Shown: one piece after another, positions 45,121 to 58,811 of the stretch | Layout of the letters: every line of letters begins with the position of its first letter | Numbering within the stretch: the stretch's first letter is position 1 | Assembly: GCA_037577475.1 (NCBI GenBank) | Contig: CM075192.1 | Span: forward strand, 9,911,408 to 9,975,407 | Direction of reading: 5' to 3' | Source: Chaunax sp. Z400 | Lineage: Eukaryota > Chordata > Actinopteri > Lophiiformes > Chaunacidae | DNA: 64,000 nucleotides | Notes under the pieces: generated by a model | The model's database searches: none | Told to the model about the DNA's origin: nothing | What the model saw: only the letters and a program-made list of their open reading frames with translations | Position numbers and translations under genes: made by a program

Positions 45121-48100
45121 TGTGTTCTTGTCATGTGTCATACTATCCACCCATCTGTTGTTGTTGTTTTTTCCTTTGCCAATTACACACCTGCAACAGA
45201 TGCATTTGAAATTATAGACGTTCTCTAACACCATCTAACTATTTTCAGCTTTATTTTGTCTGGCAGTTCACTCCTGACTATGTCCCCAGCTGGCCAAAGC
45301 ACCGGCTTATACCAGCAGGCAGTAGGATTAATTTAGTCCATCAGCTTTCTGTGAACATAATGACTGGCAAATGTTCCCATTTGGCCCAGCCAAACAACAT
45401 CTGGGCACATGGGAGGTTATCAGTGCCAGTCACTTATTCACAAACATATTTATTTTGCTCTCATTGGTAGAAGTCGACTGATTATGCACCGCAGACACAA
45501 ACTACCGTTATCGGAAGAACTTGGCTTTGTGTCACACGGAGACATACATCACCATTTTGCATGGAGGCTCTATGCTTGGAAGGTAAAGTCATTGTGTACC
45601 TAAGATTTTAATCATTAAATGAAAGCTTAATTTATTAAAATCAGGAGAGACAAGTGGACCAGGTGAATATGATTGTTTATCACAGCAGATGATATGTGAT
45701 AATTAAGTGTGTGAAAATTGTTTGGTGGTTAGACTCTTCAGGGAGATTTAGTCATCGAAGAGCATCTGGCCTGAGCCGCAGCAAGATACATTTGATACGT
45801 CTGAAAAGCAGCAGGATGATGGTGGTGGCCAATGACTCTACTGAGACTGACGTGGCTGATGAAATGATGAAGTTGATGAATCTGCGAAGACTCTGTGGGG
45901 ATTGGCAGATGAAATACAGATACAGAGAAAGTCACATTAATAAAGATATCAGCAAGCTGATGCGGTTAACAAGGTGTGTCGCAGCATTGGATAGATGTGA
46001 TTAGCCTAACGCTGTAGTTTAACTTGATAAAATTCAGACAAATCTCCCATTTGGAAGCAACTGATTTCAGAAACTGCCTCATTAATATAAAGGATAGGTC
46101 GCCTTGCAGCTTTGTGTATCACAATATATTGGTTGTCTGTTCATTATTGACAAACTTGTCCTGAAACATGTTTATAAAGACAGTTATTAATGCTGAGCAT
46201 TGCAGATGAGAGCTGAAGGAATGTCCTGAGCTGAGATGAGGATTTGTATCAGCACATCCAAGGAGATGATATTCACAGCAGCATCACTACATGAGACATG
46301 TGATGGAGTAGCTCAGATCATATGTCACTAAGATGTTGGAGCATCTTCAAAGAAAGGTTTAGATACTGTATGTACAGCACCTATTTCTAGGGCTGTGACA
46401 ATATCTGCAATACCGTAGTCATGTAGCGTTGCGACAGTAATTTGATTACTATTTGGATAGATGGATAGACAAATGGTGTTGTTAGCCTAACAGGATACTA
46501 ATCCATCCCTATGTATTTTTTTCATCTTCATATATTGACACTGATCTTTGTTTGGCCATAATTGTTTACTTTAGCTTTAAAGCAAAATGACTTATTCTGT
46601 TTTATGCCATTGAATTGGTAAACACATAAGAATTTGAATTCGTCACCATCCAAATATTAAATTAAAGGGGCATTATTCAAATGCAAAGTAATGGATGTGC
46701 TGCTCTCATCTGTGAACTTGATTGTTATTAAATTAAAACCACTTTTGGAACGTGGGTAAAGCGAGAGAAGAGCAGAGTGACAGCTTCATCTGCGAAGCAT
46801 CAACAGTGGAACAATTACTGACAATAAATGTGACACATCACCTTTTTGTCATCTTAACCATCACTGACACAGCAGGCAAGTTGTACCATGTTATGTAATT
46901 CATAATCTAAATGAAATAAAAGCTATTTTACTGGCAGGTAAACTACTGTATCTGCTATCTAAAGTGAATATACAGTTCAGGTTGAAGCGCTGGAGAGCTT
47001 TTTCACATCACTGCCTTTAATAGTGGGTGTGGCATCCAAGCGTGAAATTGTAAGATGGTGCTGTTGATGTTTGCTAAAATGAAATCAAGTCTTGCAGTCT
47101 TCCTGCATCTTTTTGATTTATGGTTTATGCTAAAACCAATAGAGTCATTTTTTGTTTACAAGACCATCCCTTCATCTGAACCACATCACTTCTCTCTGCC
47201 TCATCTACCTCAATGCTTCCATCGCCACAGCGTTTCCTTCCTGGAGGGTGGCTCATGTACATACAGACGTATGGAGGTCAGAGCCAAGGAGAGATGCGAT
47301 TTCAAGCTAATCTGTCATGACTGTTTGTTACTAAAGGTGTCCTTAAGGGGCGCTGATTCAGAATCAGACTGTGACATTTAACATGACAGACATGCTGTGC
47401 TACTACACCCTCAAAACATAGATGTTCAGTGACAATCAAAATCAAAAATTCTATATACCGTGATCTGACATTAAAAAAAGAATACTATCTTATATAATTG
47501 TAAGAGATCCAACTTTTCCCCAACAATAACAGTAGTTATAGTTGAACTGAGGGATTATCAGTTTCCACTAAAGACTTATTTCTTCTCTAATCTAATCAAA
47601 GTCAAACAGCAAATAAGTCCATTTATCAACTGTTTCAGAAATAGAGATTAAACCATGACCACATTAAAAAAAAATTTTTAAAACTCAAAACACAATTTTC
47701 ACTCAAGAGCCGTGTAAAAAAAAGTTTTACCTCTGTACAAAGCCCAATGAGGCCAAGGGAGGCTGTAGAGTCAGGTGATAATTCATTGTAGGTTCATCTC
47801 TATGGGCGACCTCTTTCACCCTGTCTCAATGTTTTCATATTGATACACTGTTAATATAAAAATATGAATAAAAGCTGCACAAATTTTCCTAAGTTAGTCA
47901 TCCCAAAAATTATAATCAAAGATCCGGTACACACACACTCTCAACCAGTTGATATGCCTCCAGCAACAAAAACAATGCTGTCACCTAATTTTACTGACAG
48001 ATCGATTTCACAGACAGCTGTGGAACACAGATAACAAGGTTAAATATATGTAGACTTTTACCTCAGAGAGCTTACTCATCAGCAGACAGCAGAAGAAGAA

Positions 48101-49180
48101 GAAACCATGATTAATATTCAGGCCAAGAAGACAGACAGTTTAGAGAAAAATACAAATCAAACATTCATCATTTTGGATTGGCAAAGACATCAATTCAATT
48201 GTGGCCTGTTGAAGGAAAAATGTTTCTATATATTAATACATAATAATACATAATTATATCCCTGTCAAACACCAAAATCCTTGTATTTATGCACTTTTGA
48301 TGCTATGTGTTTATTTTAACCATTAATTTTTAAGGTCTGCAGCTGAAAATCACTGAATACTTCTTTTTTTTAATATTCTACAGCAGCATAACAAAGCCAT
48401 CGAACAGAAGCTTTCAGGCTCCTTCAAACAGATTGTCATGACTGTCAAGAATGTCATACTTTATTTCTTTGAGCTACAGGAATCCATATTCTGATTTGTC
48501 CTACGTGTGTCTTTTTGCTCCGTCTTGCTTTTGCTCAGAGCTGTCGAGGCTTTGCCAGAAAAGTGTTTTCTATTGAGTGGTTCATGCATCTAACAATAGT
48601 GATAAGGAGAAGCCTATAGCAGAGAGAGGCAAGGAATGTCTGAGAAGAGGAAAAAGTATCTGAACATTATTTCATTGTGGCTGCTGTCTATGTGTCAGCA
48701 GGGGTTCGTCTGAGAGGGCATTATGGTACAAAAGGCAAAACAAGGATATATGACATTAAAAGCACTGTCTGCTCTTGATACACTCAGCCTTTTGTGGGTG
48801 CATGTCTGTTTTAAGTGTGCATGTGTGATTTCTGTGTTTACGATCAATCAGATAACAAGATGCATTTGTGGGTTTTTTTTTTAATAATTGGTTTATAATG
48901 CAGAGGCAACAAGTGTAGTGGAGTTGACGTCTTCCGTGAGCGTCTGCACCTCATTTATTTATTTGTCTACAAAGTTTCGGTCTCACATTTTGCATCTTCC
49001 TCCTCAACCTGGAGACAAAACAGTAAATAGGATTCTGTTCTTTTTTCTCATTCTATGCCACATTCCTCTTGAGTTGTGGGAGAATCTGCAGACAAACAAG
49101 GCAAATACATCAAATAAAGCAAACAGAAAAGGCTGCCCTCTCCCCTGGGCTGCTCCACAGGTCTTCACAGCGCGCATGTG
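45121..49180. other. intergenic, no supportable gene
   Basis: Contains several 60-110-residue open frames (for example 45696-46004 and 47055-47381), none with recognisable family features. AT-rich elsewhere. Confidence 0.45.
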
Positions 49181-49220
49181 CACATGTGTGTGCGTGTGCG
49201 TGTGTGTGTGTGTGTGTGTA
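49180..49220 (+). repeat. interrupted (GT)n run
   Basis: GTGTGCGTGTGCGTGTGTGT-type short microsatellite about 170 bp before a TATA-like box. Confidence 0.85.
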
Positions 49221-49363
49221 TGCAGGCAAAAGAAAGGAGAATAGGTGGGAGGCAGCGTAATTTACAAGGATTTGAGGGACAGAGTAACGTGGGTCCCTTT
49301 TCTTTCTCCCTCCCTCCAGTCACTCTCACTCGGTGCTGAGTGAGGCAGCATCATCTCTCTGCC

Positions 49364-49392
49364 TGACTCATTACTGTGGTCCTCTATATAAG
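49364..49392 (+). promoter_or_regulatory. candidate core promoter of the GPCR gene (TGACTCA and TATA box)
   Basis: TATATAAG at 49385-49392 with an AP-1-like TGACTCA at 49364-49370, about 165 bp upstream of a strong splice donor. The assignment to the receptor 10 kb downstream is inferred from the compatible 5' UTR acceptor at 60010. Confidence 0.4.
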
Positions 49393-49414
49393 CTAGAGGG
49401 AAGCATTTAAAGTA

Positions 49415-49555
49415 GAGACTGAACATCTGTGACAAGAAAGAAAAGGATTTAAGGAAAAATGCTAAAATGAAAGGAGAATAAAATAACCTTATTTGCTGAA
49501 CTCAAAATAGACCACAGGGATATTCTCTGCATCTGCAATTTTAAGCGTCAGTCAG
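49415..49555 (+). other. candidate non-coding exon 1 of the GPCR gene
   Basis: About 140 nt from the expected start site to GTCAG followed by GTAAG, a textbook donor. It contains two tiny upstream ORFs (MLK and MKGE), so translation of a downstream receptor could be damped. Start is approximate. Confidence 0.4.
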
Positions 49556-50876
49556 GTAAGAAACTCTCAATCCGCTGATTCACTGCATGTATTGACATTT
49601 ACACACATGCAAACATTGCATCGTTTTTCCTCTTTATACTTGTTTTCATGTCTTAATAATAAGAGATGTAATTTAATATATGGTGTAATTTTCAAATTAG
49701 CAGTTTCATTTGTGATCAATTACTATTTTAAGTTGATGATGGGCAGGTGTCATTTTATACATCACCATTTTATAATCAGCATAAAGGGGGCTTGGAATAA
49801 ATTTAATATCCCAAAGAAAATGAACTGAATGCTGAAATAAATGAATCACAGTAAGAAAGAAATCATGAAAGAGAGTCAAAGTGGTATAAATGCCAAATAG
49901 CTGCATTTATCTGGCAATCAACACAAAACATCCGATTTTTCAAAGGAGCATTAGCAATGCATGTTTGACCGATCAGCAGGTGCATCAGTCTGCTATTCTA
50001 TTTAGTATTCATTTTAAAGAAATTTTCATGTATTATACATTTTAAACCATATTTATGTCTTTGAATATTTCATATTAAATGTTTTCTGGCAACTCTTGGC
50101 AGTATCTCTCACATATTGAATGTATTGGGGCAGCTCACCCACAAAGATTTTTTTTCCCTTTGCCCAATTGTTTTCTAAGGGACATGCAGCAGAATATGAG
50201 GCAGACTTGTTTAAAGCTCCTTGTTTTTTGAGTGGTTTTAAAACTTCTAAAAACCCTGCACAAAGCCCAATTATTAGTTGTAGCCTATATTAAAAGAAGT
50301 ATATTAAAAGTTTTGCAAGTTGTAACTCATTTACTTCAGTATACCTTCAATAGTAAAAATGGACAGTTTGTCCTGGTACTCTGTGACATCAGTGTGCTTC
50401 CTGGCAGCGCTGAAGAAGACCGAGAGGTGCACGGCCAGATTTACAGAATTGAAAGCTGAACAGCACACTGTTAGAAAATCCCACCTGAAGACAACAAAGA
50501 ACGCACACGAAGAAAACAACAAAATGTTATTATTATTATGGCAGAGAAAAGTTTGGCAAGCGGTGAAGTATTATTCTCCTATCGATAAGGTAGCGCATGA
50601 CTGCACACTCCCCCCGCAGCATCACAACAACATAAAGTCTTGGAAACACAGCTACTTACACACGCAAATAGACAAAGCACAAGTAAATGAATAAAACATC
50701 TTTATGAATAAGAAAACATGTGAGGCATTTAGGAAATTCACTACAAACACACAAGACATCCAAAACTCGAATGTGCTGCAAATACATGCAACTAAATACA
50801 GAGACATGTTGCAAATTCAGAAACAGAGAACAAAGCTAGACACACTTGTTGGTGCTATGTTTTGTGACTTATGTAC

Positions 50877-51025
50877 GGAGCCCCTCTGGTGACATTGGGA
50901 AAAAAATAATAATGCGTGGCCACGCATTACTAACACGTGGCCACGCGTTAGTATCCCGTGGCCACGAGTTAGTAATGCGTGGCCACGCATTATTATTTTT
51001 TTCCCAATGTCACCAGAGGGGCTCC
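50877..51025. repeat. 149-bp near-perfect palindrome built of GTGGCCAC units
   Basis: Arms of about 69 bp are exact inverted repeats except for one mismatch, around an 11-bp asymmetric centre. Ends read GGAGCCCCTCTGGTGACATT and its complement. Inside are four CGTGGCCACG mini-palindromes about 21-22 bp apart. It resembles a foldback MITE. No target-site duplication is clear. Confidence 0.95.
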
Positions 51026-53278
51026 ATACTTTTGCATTTATTTAATTGGATTTTTTTAGCAGTCACTTTCCATCCATGCATGCACAGAGCAGAGCAGCAG
51101 ACAGTCCATGACGTAAACATAAAGATAAATGATGATACAGGGACTCCACATCAAATGTCTGCCATTCATTTTTTTTTTTTTTAGATACTGTATTTCCTCT
51201 GGAAACACTTACATTGTCCTTTTCTGTATTTGTAGTGCTTTTCTATCATCTGCTGCGTTGTCTGAATTACAATGTGTGTCTGTATCTGGTTGTGTTGTGT
51301 CTATTTTCACCAGGATTTTATATTTGTAGAGCATATCCTAAACGCCGTGTATGCGGTGGATTCTCTCAGTCACCATGCACAGCTCATTTCTGCTAGCTTT
51401 CAAACTACCACACTGAAACAGACTGTGATTTTTGTGCCTTAGTGCACTGTGTTTGCACGTCGTAAATCGGGATCGTTCCTTGGCAGAAATTGTGTTACTT
51501 AGAAGTGCCAATCCTATTAGAGTGGCTTTGACTTTTTTGCAGAAAGGATCAGCAGGAAATAATAACATTTAGCCAGCAGCTGATTATTAGCCCATGTTAG
51601 TAGCAAAAACATTCTGGCCGCAGTGGGAAATTCCAGACACTGACAGTAAAACCAGTGTCTGCTTAGACTTTTAGAGGACTTCAATTCATGCAAAACCACC
51701 CAGTTGTGAAGATGTGGAGCAAAATGTGTTCTTTTAGTGTTAACTCTTTCTGCCAACCTCTCAAGCAATCAAATATTTTGTGTGGCTCTAACATCAAATT
51801 ATAGAAGCAGGCCTATATGTTCCCAAAAATCTAATAATGGTGTACAACATGTAGTCATCTCATCATCAGAATTATATATAATCATCTTTGACTTAATTTC
51901 AATCACTTATTTGTCTCTACCTCCAGCTCTCTTCAGATGCTTCAGCAGCCTCAGAATTATGGGAGTGCAAAATTCCATACAAAGTGCTCTGACGCTCAGA
52001 AAGTGACAGAATCAGAGAGAGTAAGAACGTATAGACATCAAGAAGGTCAGGAAAACAGGGCTGGAAATATAGGGTGGGAGGAGTTATGAGTTCTCTCCTA
52101 TTTTGTATTTTGAGGGTTCTCAATTCTCATCACGCCTCACACATTACAGTTATCTGCAGGGTCTGGATGGTTTCCACAAAGGCCATGGCAACAGCGTTTC
52201 TAGGCAAGGGTGGGTTTCAGGTGAGGTATAGACAGCATGAGACCAGATGAGATCAAAAAACATATTCCTGCTGTTGATTATGGACAAGTGCATCACAAAT
52301 TAGAAATCAGAGACACAATGCAATCAGCTGCTAGGAGATGCTACCTCTAAAGGAGAGTGCTGCTGAGAGTAATGGTTGCTAAAAGGTTTTAAACTGAACA
52401 AAGAAAACATTGTAACAGACCCTTCAAATTGATTGCACAGATGTGCTGCACATATTGATTTACTGGATTGCATACATCTGCATACATTTTTATCCATTTT
52501 AGCATTTCATGACATCTTAGACGGTAGCCTAGACGGTATTAGATGGTGGTTGATCATAATTAACAATTGGAGATAAAACAGTCTCAGTGATTTCCATTAT
52601 GACAAACTTGGCATTCTGTGACAGCGTCGCAGCGGGCTTCAAACTCTAAATGGGATCATAACCCTACTTTAAAAAAATAATGAACCTCACCGTCAGACGT
52701 GACTTATCCATGAAATACATGCAAATCGTGCTGCAAGTTAATTATTCTGTTATCTCAAGATGACAAAGTTCCTTTGCTCATGATAATGGTTTAATTTCAC
52801 TTGACTTCTCTGGAAAACATGATTCACAAGATTTATCTTAAGAAAAAAAAGGTTAGTTATCTCTTTACCTTGAGACAATTAATCCTAATATCCTGAGGTA
52901 AAATATTTAACTCTTGATCGCAACATAAAATGGCATTTAGAAAATAGTCCGACACTTCTGTACAAATATTTAATTGATTTAATCGATTGTTATGAATTCT
53001 GCAAACACTCGTGCCTCACAATGATTATTATTATCATTTGGTTTTACAATGACTTTTCATCTGGTGCCACTTTGTAAAACTAGTTTGTGTTTATTGATAA
53101 TTAACAGATGTTAGCATCCCACTGGACTAAAGTAAAATATTGAACATGGAAATTAGCATGTTATATCAACACTTTGCTCACAGCAGCAGTGTGGCTTAGG
53201 CTGCATTCATGGCTGTACGCAAGATTTTAGAAATACCGAGGTCCAAAAACTGAGCTTGCTACGGGCGTTCTGGGGCAT
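51026..53278. other. intergenic, nothing recognised
   Basis: Includes a poly-T run near 51169-51182 but no supportable gene. Confidence 0.45.
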
Positions 53279-53404
53279 GCATTTGAAGACATTTGGAGGA
53301 AAAAAATCTGCATTTGAAGACATTTGGAGGGGAAAGAATCTGCATTTGAAGACATTTGGAGGGAAAAAATCTGCATTTGAAGACATTTGGAGGGGAAAAA
53401 ATCA
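53279..53404 (+). repeat. 4-copy 31/32-bp tandem repeat
   Basis: Units of GCATTTGAAGACATTTGGAG followed by an A-rich spacer, lengths 31, 32, 31 and about 32. Two units make 63 bp (21 codons), so frames stay open on both strands, giving false ORFs. Confidence 0.93.
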
Positions 53405-56400
53405 GATAACAGCTTTAAAATCATGTCAGTGTAGTGAATTATCTGTCAAGCTATCCCCTTAGATTTGATCTTTTTCCTCTATATTCACTACCTTTCCCTT
53501 CATCTGACTCCTCACTTGTCTCTCCTGTCCTTTTATAAAAAATGATTAAGTAAAATTCTATACACTTTATTAATTTTATTTATTATATTATCATTTTGGA
53601 TTTTTATTACAGAAATGTGCCTCAAACAGTACATAAACATAAGGAAGATGTGATATACAATGATATAGTCAGACAATAATAATATTATGACTCTATAATT
53701 ATGCTATAGGTTTGTGTTGTTGTTATATGGAGCCTATAGGTTCCACTGTAATTACAAAAGAACATAAATCTCTGTGGTAATCAGGCCTCCATTGTTATAA
53801 TGTGATCAGGTCAGTTTGTGTTGAACAGGTCAGTTTGTGTTGAACAGCACAGGAACATAATGCTGATCCTATCCTGGTCACAGTGGGCAGTACCTGCTCT
53901 TCCTCTCTCATCATCTCCATCATCTTCTCTCTTTCTTTTTCTCTCTGTCTTATCATGTCCTTTCATCACTTCTTTTATCAAACCTGAGTTATGACTGCTG
54001 CAGTCTTCTTTTCATTTAAGTCTGTGTCAGTGCACAAAGTAAGCAAAGATAATTATAAGCTAATGTTTCCGGCCTCTAATTTGTTAATATTTCAGTGAAA
54101 TTAAAAATAAATATGGGGACCTCATTTCAACATGCCTTTAAACCCGAAACACAAACTAAATTAAAAGAAAAGTATTGAAACTTTTGCTTAAGTTTACCAG
54201 TGTGACATCAGATGGATGACTTAATGTTAGCTGACAAGCTTGTCAATTAACTCACGAGAACCAGCCAGCATCACAAGCTAGTGACCACCACCACTGTCAG
54301 CTGTATGTCACTGCCAAGAGGAGGGATGTTGTTTTTACTTTTTACCTTGCACTATTTTTGAGCGACAGGGTGTGACATGCGTTCAGCCACAGTCATGGAC
54401 TGTAAGGCTGCAGCCAAATGCAGAGAGGCAACAGAGGAAACCATCGACCGTATGACGGCAGGTAAAATTAAATTAAATTAAATTAAAACTACCATTGATG
54501 ATGTAGTTAAGCCATTAAGATAAGCAAACTAAACAGTTGCTGCTAATGATATTATTGCAGTTCTTCTTTTTAAATTGTTCGAATATACCTTAAAGAAGGA
54601 GGACAAGCTGGGTATACCTAAAAAATATTCCAAACTTGGCAAATTTGGTTCTCGGAGGTTAAGGAAAGGTATACAAATGCAGACTGGAGGGTTTTGCATT
54701 AATGGACTATTTATGGGACTAGGGATTGATATGTTGAGATTTTGTCCATAATGATTCTATTTGTATATAATTAGATGCTAATTGTGCTAAATTGTGAGTG
54801 ATTGGCTTCCTTCACTTGCATCAACCTGAAGCTGAGTGTATGTGAAGATTCAAATAAGCAGTGTGTGTTTAATCATTGATTGATTTTTATGACCTCTATA
54901 ATTCTGTCTAACTTCTTACAGCACCATTATGGGTGTGTTCCAATCACATATCAATGGGTGCGGTCCTACACGGAAGCAAGATTACCCATGAATCATTGCA
55001 CTTAAACTATGGAGCTCACAGAGGAGTGTGCATGTCTCTATTGTTGTAACTAACTGATGCTCCTTGTCTTAATAGACTGCTTGGAATTCCCTGGACAAGT
55101 CATTATGATGTTACAAGGTATATTGTTGAGAATGAATGACATTTTCTCACTATTCTGTCACATATCAGAAGAGGTTGTCATGATTGACAGGTGCAGTGAG
55201 GCTTGAGACTTGTAAAATCAAATTAAGAGGCATCACTCCTTTGAGGCTGGCAATCGTCTACTGTGTGCTTGGTGTCTTAAAGCAATTAAGCAATTCTACG
55301 TTCTCAGGCTATGGATATGTGCACTGATTGTGAGGCTGCTGGTGCATCTCTTGGGTCTTTCAAATAAATTGGTAGATGTTAAATCTGGGCAGAGCTTTCT
55401 CTAGCACCTGCTGAAGATGATTTAAATTCTCCAGAGAGAAGGACAACACTGAGTTAACACCCACTGTGGGTCATGCAGATTCTGAGAATCTCACCATCAC
55501 TCCCTTCAGTCTATGAAAAGATCCCTGCTCAACACAATTTACAGGGACCTTTCACAACTGGAAAACTACCAGCCGTCTGCCTTGCTAGCACTGCAGCACA
55601 CGATAGGAGTGTGAAAATGGAAATTATTGACCGAAACCCGATGTTGGTCAAGAAATAGACTTGTTCATTGTATGTAAACACCTGGAGTACATGGAGGCTT
55701 ACAGAGCATGATTAATGGGTTAGCAAGGTGCTGTATGTTGAGCCTCAAGCCAGATGTCTCCAAGGTGACTGTCTTTTAATCTGACTAGATCACCATGGTA
55801 ACTTATGCAGGAGGAGGTTATGTTCATATTTTAAGATTAAAATGGCTATTAGCAGAGCCAACCTGTCACTTATTCTCTCCTGACGATGAGACATGCCTGC
55901 AATGTATCTTGTTGAGGTTTCCTTTTTTCTGCCACAACAGAGAAATAAATAAATAAAAAGATACAAACAATGTATTATAGTCTGATGTTGACATCATGGT
56001 CAGAAAAGGTGTTACCTTTAGTCATGGTCACAGACTTCCTCCCTCACTCTCCAACTCTCTCCCACAAGTTGACCTTGAACAAAATGATGTATTTCAATGA
56101 GGAAAATTGTATGTCTTATATCTTTACCTGCTAAGGCTGAAAGGTCAAACAGTGATGGAGAAAAGCTGGTGGTTTGGAGGTGGTGAATAGAGAAGACAAG
56201 CACACATTGCAATAGTGCTGACAAAGAATGGGTGCCCAAAAGTGTAGGGAAGTTAACTTTTATCTTTTATAATTTATGTACCGGTAAGTTAAACCACACT
56301 AAATTTGAGCCAACAGGCCTCTTGTTAAAGCCAGGCGTTGTTCCACTATCTTCCCCCTACTCGATGGGTTTTCTCTGAGCTCATATGGCATCTCTGCTAT

Positions 56401-57510
56401 TTCTCAGAATTTGAGACATATCCCTCTGATTTTCTGTCCTTCTTTTATTATAAATCTTTACCCATTGCCATGCTGGTTTGTAAAATTTGAGCAAAATATC
56501 ATTTTAACAAAGCAAAAATGGCATTTTATTTGTTAGCATTCAGCGGCTATGAGTTGTGGTCAGAGAGGTGTCAGTGCTGCAGGTGCAATTTTCCATTCAT
56601 TTTCTCAGGAGCAGAAGCAGACAGCATTGTGGCAGACATACGTGATAAATCAGTGCAGTGTGATGCAGACACTGAATACACCAGCTGTAATTCTGTTCAA
56701 CAAGAACTGGGACTGTCTACTGACAACTCCTATAATTATGGGTGGTGTTAGATTGTGTAGACAGGGTATGTCAGGGTATGTCATAGCCAGCACATCCAAA
56801 CTTAGTGTCATGTTTTATACATAACCTACTTGTTATTAAGTTTCTGCACAACAGTACACATAACAACATTGACTTATTCTAAATTCATAAAGTTGATATG
56901 TAATGTGTTAGTAAACAGCTGCGTCTGAGTCCAAGAAACACGACCACCATGGCCATTCATTTCAGGGGTGGATCTAGGATTTTTGTAACTCAGGGGCCAC
57001 AAAGGGACCCACATTCTACACAGAGGGGGCAAGTATATGTCCAAGAACCATGCACATTTCCTTATTCAGTAAGATACATTTCATTCCTTGTTTGCCATTG
57101 GCTCTATAGCTTTGGGAAAAGACACACATAATTAGATATATTTTGCAAATTGTGCCTTGTTCAAGCACATTGTGTACGAAAAAAAAGCCTATACTTAGAT
57201 TGCATTCTGTGTCATGGCTGCAGTGTCAATAAGTTTTCTCTCCATTAGCCTCTTAGACACAATAACATGGAAGGTTGAAGAAAACTTAGGTTGCACTTTA
57301 ATGACAATATACTGTATTAATGATAACTGTTTAAAAAATTATGTTATTATATTATTATTATATTAGAAATAAAATAAATATTGATATATCGTATGTGTTA
57401 TTGATACACATGTGATAATATTGTGTAAATAATCCAGCACAGATGTCAGGTAATTTTTCTAATTTCATGTTTATTTTACCAGAAAGTTGCTTCTGAATCA
57501 ACTTTCAAGG
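53405..57510. other. intergenic, nothing recognised
   Basis: A/T-rich, with short open frames only (up to about 90 residues) and no repeat I can name. Confidence 0.4.
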
Positions 57511-57514
57511 ATTA

Positions 57515-57650
57515 CCATGAGACACAACAATCCACCATGAGCAAGCACTTGGCGACAGTGGCGAGGAAAAACTGCCTTTTTACTGGCAGAAACCTTGAGC
57601 AGATCCAAGACTCATGTTGGGCGGCCCTCTGCTTTGACCGGTTGGGGTGA
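57515..57650 (+). repeat. common teleost interspersed repeat
   Basis: The block AGCACTTGGCGACAGTGGCG, then AGGAAAAACTGCCTTTTTAC, then GGCAGAAACCTTGAGCAGAT, ending GGTTGGGGTGAGAGAGA, is a recognisable dispersed fish sequence (from memory). Class is unknown. Confidence 0.6.
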
Positions 57651-57852
57651 GAGAGATAGAGAGAGAGAAAGATTTGGAGATAGATGGGGAGAGAGAGAGA
57701 TATGTGGAGATAGACGGGGAGAGAGAGAGATATGGGGAGAGAGACGGAGAGAGAGAGGTGGGGAGATAGATGGGGAGAGAAAGAGAGATGGGGAGATAGA
57801 TGGGGAGGGAGAGAGACATGGGGAGATAGATGGGGAGAGAGAGAGAGATCTT
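57650..57852 (+). repeat. purine-only GA/GATGGGG minisatellite
   Basis: Purine-rich on the plus strand, built from GATAGATGGGGAGAGAGA-like units in irregular order. It directly continues the preceding interspersed repeat. Confidence 0.85.
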
Positions 57853-57902
57853 TTTGCACTGTCCATTGTCTCCTGTTTACTCTCTTGAACTTGAACTTGG
57901 CT

Positions 57903-58020
57903 CCTTTTTATATCAAAGGATCAGCGGCTTTCCTCAGAGCTCCCTCCCCCAAGGGCTCATGATTTGAGGTGAGGCTTGGAACCTAGATTGACCAGTAAAT
58001 CGGGAGCTTTGCCTTCCACC
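57903..58020 (-). mobile_element. fragment of the same LINE tail as at 43.7 kb
   Basis: Contains GGATCAGCGGCTTTCCTCAG, AGAGCTCCCTCC, then TAGATTGACCAGTAAATCGG. The middle is deleted compared with 43697-44010. Confidence 0.55.
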
Positions 58021-58811
58021 TTCTTAAATCTCCTCTTAGCTTTAGTATGTGTGTGATTGTTTAAGTTGTTCCAGGGAGCTGATTGGTTCCATCTACCAAG
58101 CTTGCATTATAAAAGAATGATTTCTCTAAAGTGCTTCAGGCTTTCTTCTGTTCTCCACCAGCCAAAATGTCTGTGTTTGAATTATATTTTAAATTGACTG
58201 TGTAATTGCAACAAAATTATTTGTTACGGATGGTTATTGCGAGCCAGGAAAAAGGAAGTCTCATTTATTTATTTATTTCCTTGGTCATAAGCTTGAATGA
58301 ATTTTCAACAATGTTCTCTCTCTATTACATTGTCATAGCGCTGCAGTGTGTAGATATAGTGCTTACATCTTCTGGCTGCATTGATGGGGCAGCAGCAGCA
58401 GCAAGAAATGGGAAGTAGCTATTTGTAAAAAAAAAAAAGAAAAAAGAAGCACTTTAGTAGATAATATTCTAATGCATAATAAATCACAAAACGTCGGTTA
58501 GCAAAGAAAAAAAGTTATCTTTGACTTATTATGGAATTATTATCTTTGACTCTAAGTAAAGTCAAGTCAGTAAAATATTTTCTCAAACATTTCGCCCTAC
58601 ATACACATAAATCTGTCTGGAGGTGTAATTCACGTCTTCCCAGACTAGTTTCAGAAACTTTCTACTGATGTAAGCATTGTAAGATCAAAATCATTCGCTG
58701 TCAGAGCGGTTTTATGTTGGATTGAAACAGCTTAGTTTGCCGGCATATTCACTCACTGCAGTGAGTCAAACAACAGTTAGTAACGTCTATACCATTTGTT
58801 CTGTTTACATT

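Noticed and set aside
45696..46004. 102-residue open frame on the plus strand
   Set aside because: No recognised motif, no convincing splice context or homology. Left unannotated.
47055..47381. 108-residue open frame on the plus strand
   Set aside because: No family features. Chance ORF in A/T-rich DNA.
53279..53404. CRISPR-like direct repeats
   Set aside because: Contiguous 31/32-bp units without unique spacers, in a vertebrate genome. A minisatellite.
57512..57866. Leu/Ser/Pro-rich open frames on the minus strand
   Set aside because: They are translations of the purine-only minisatellite on the opposite strand.
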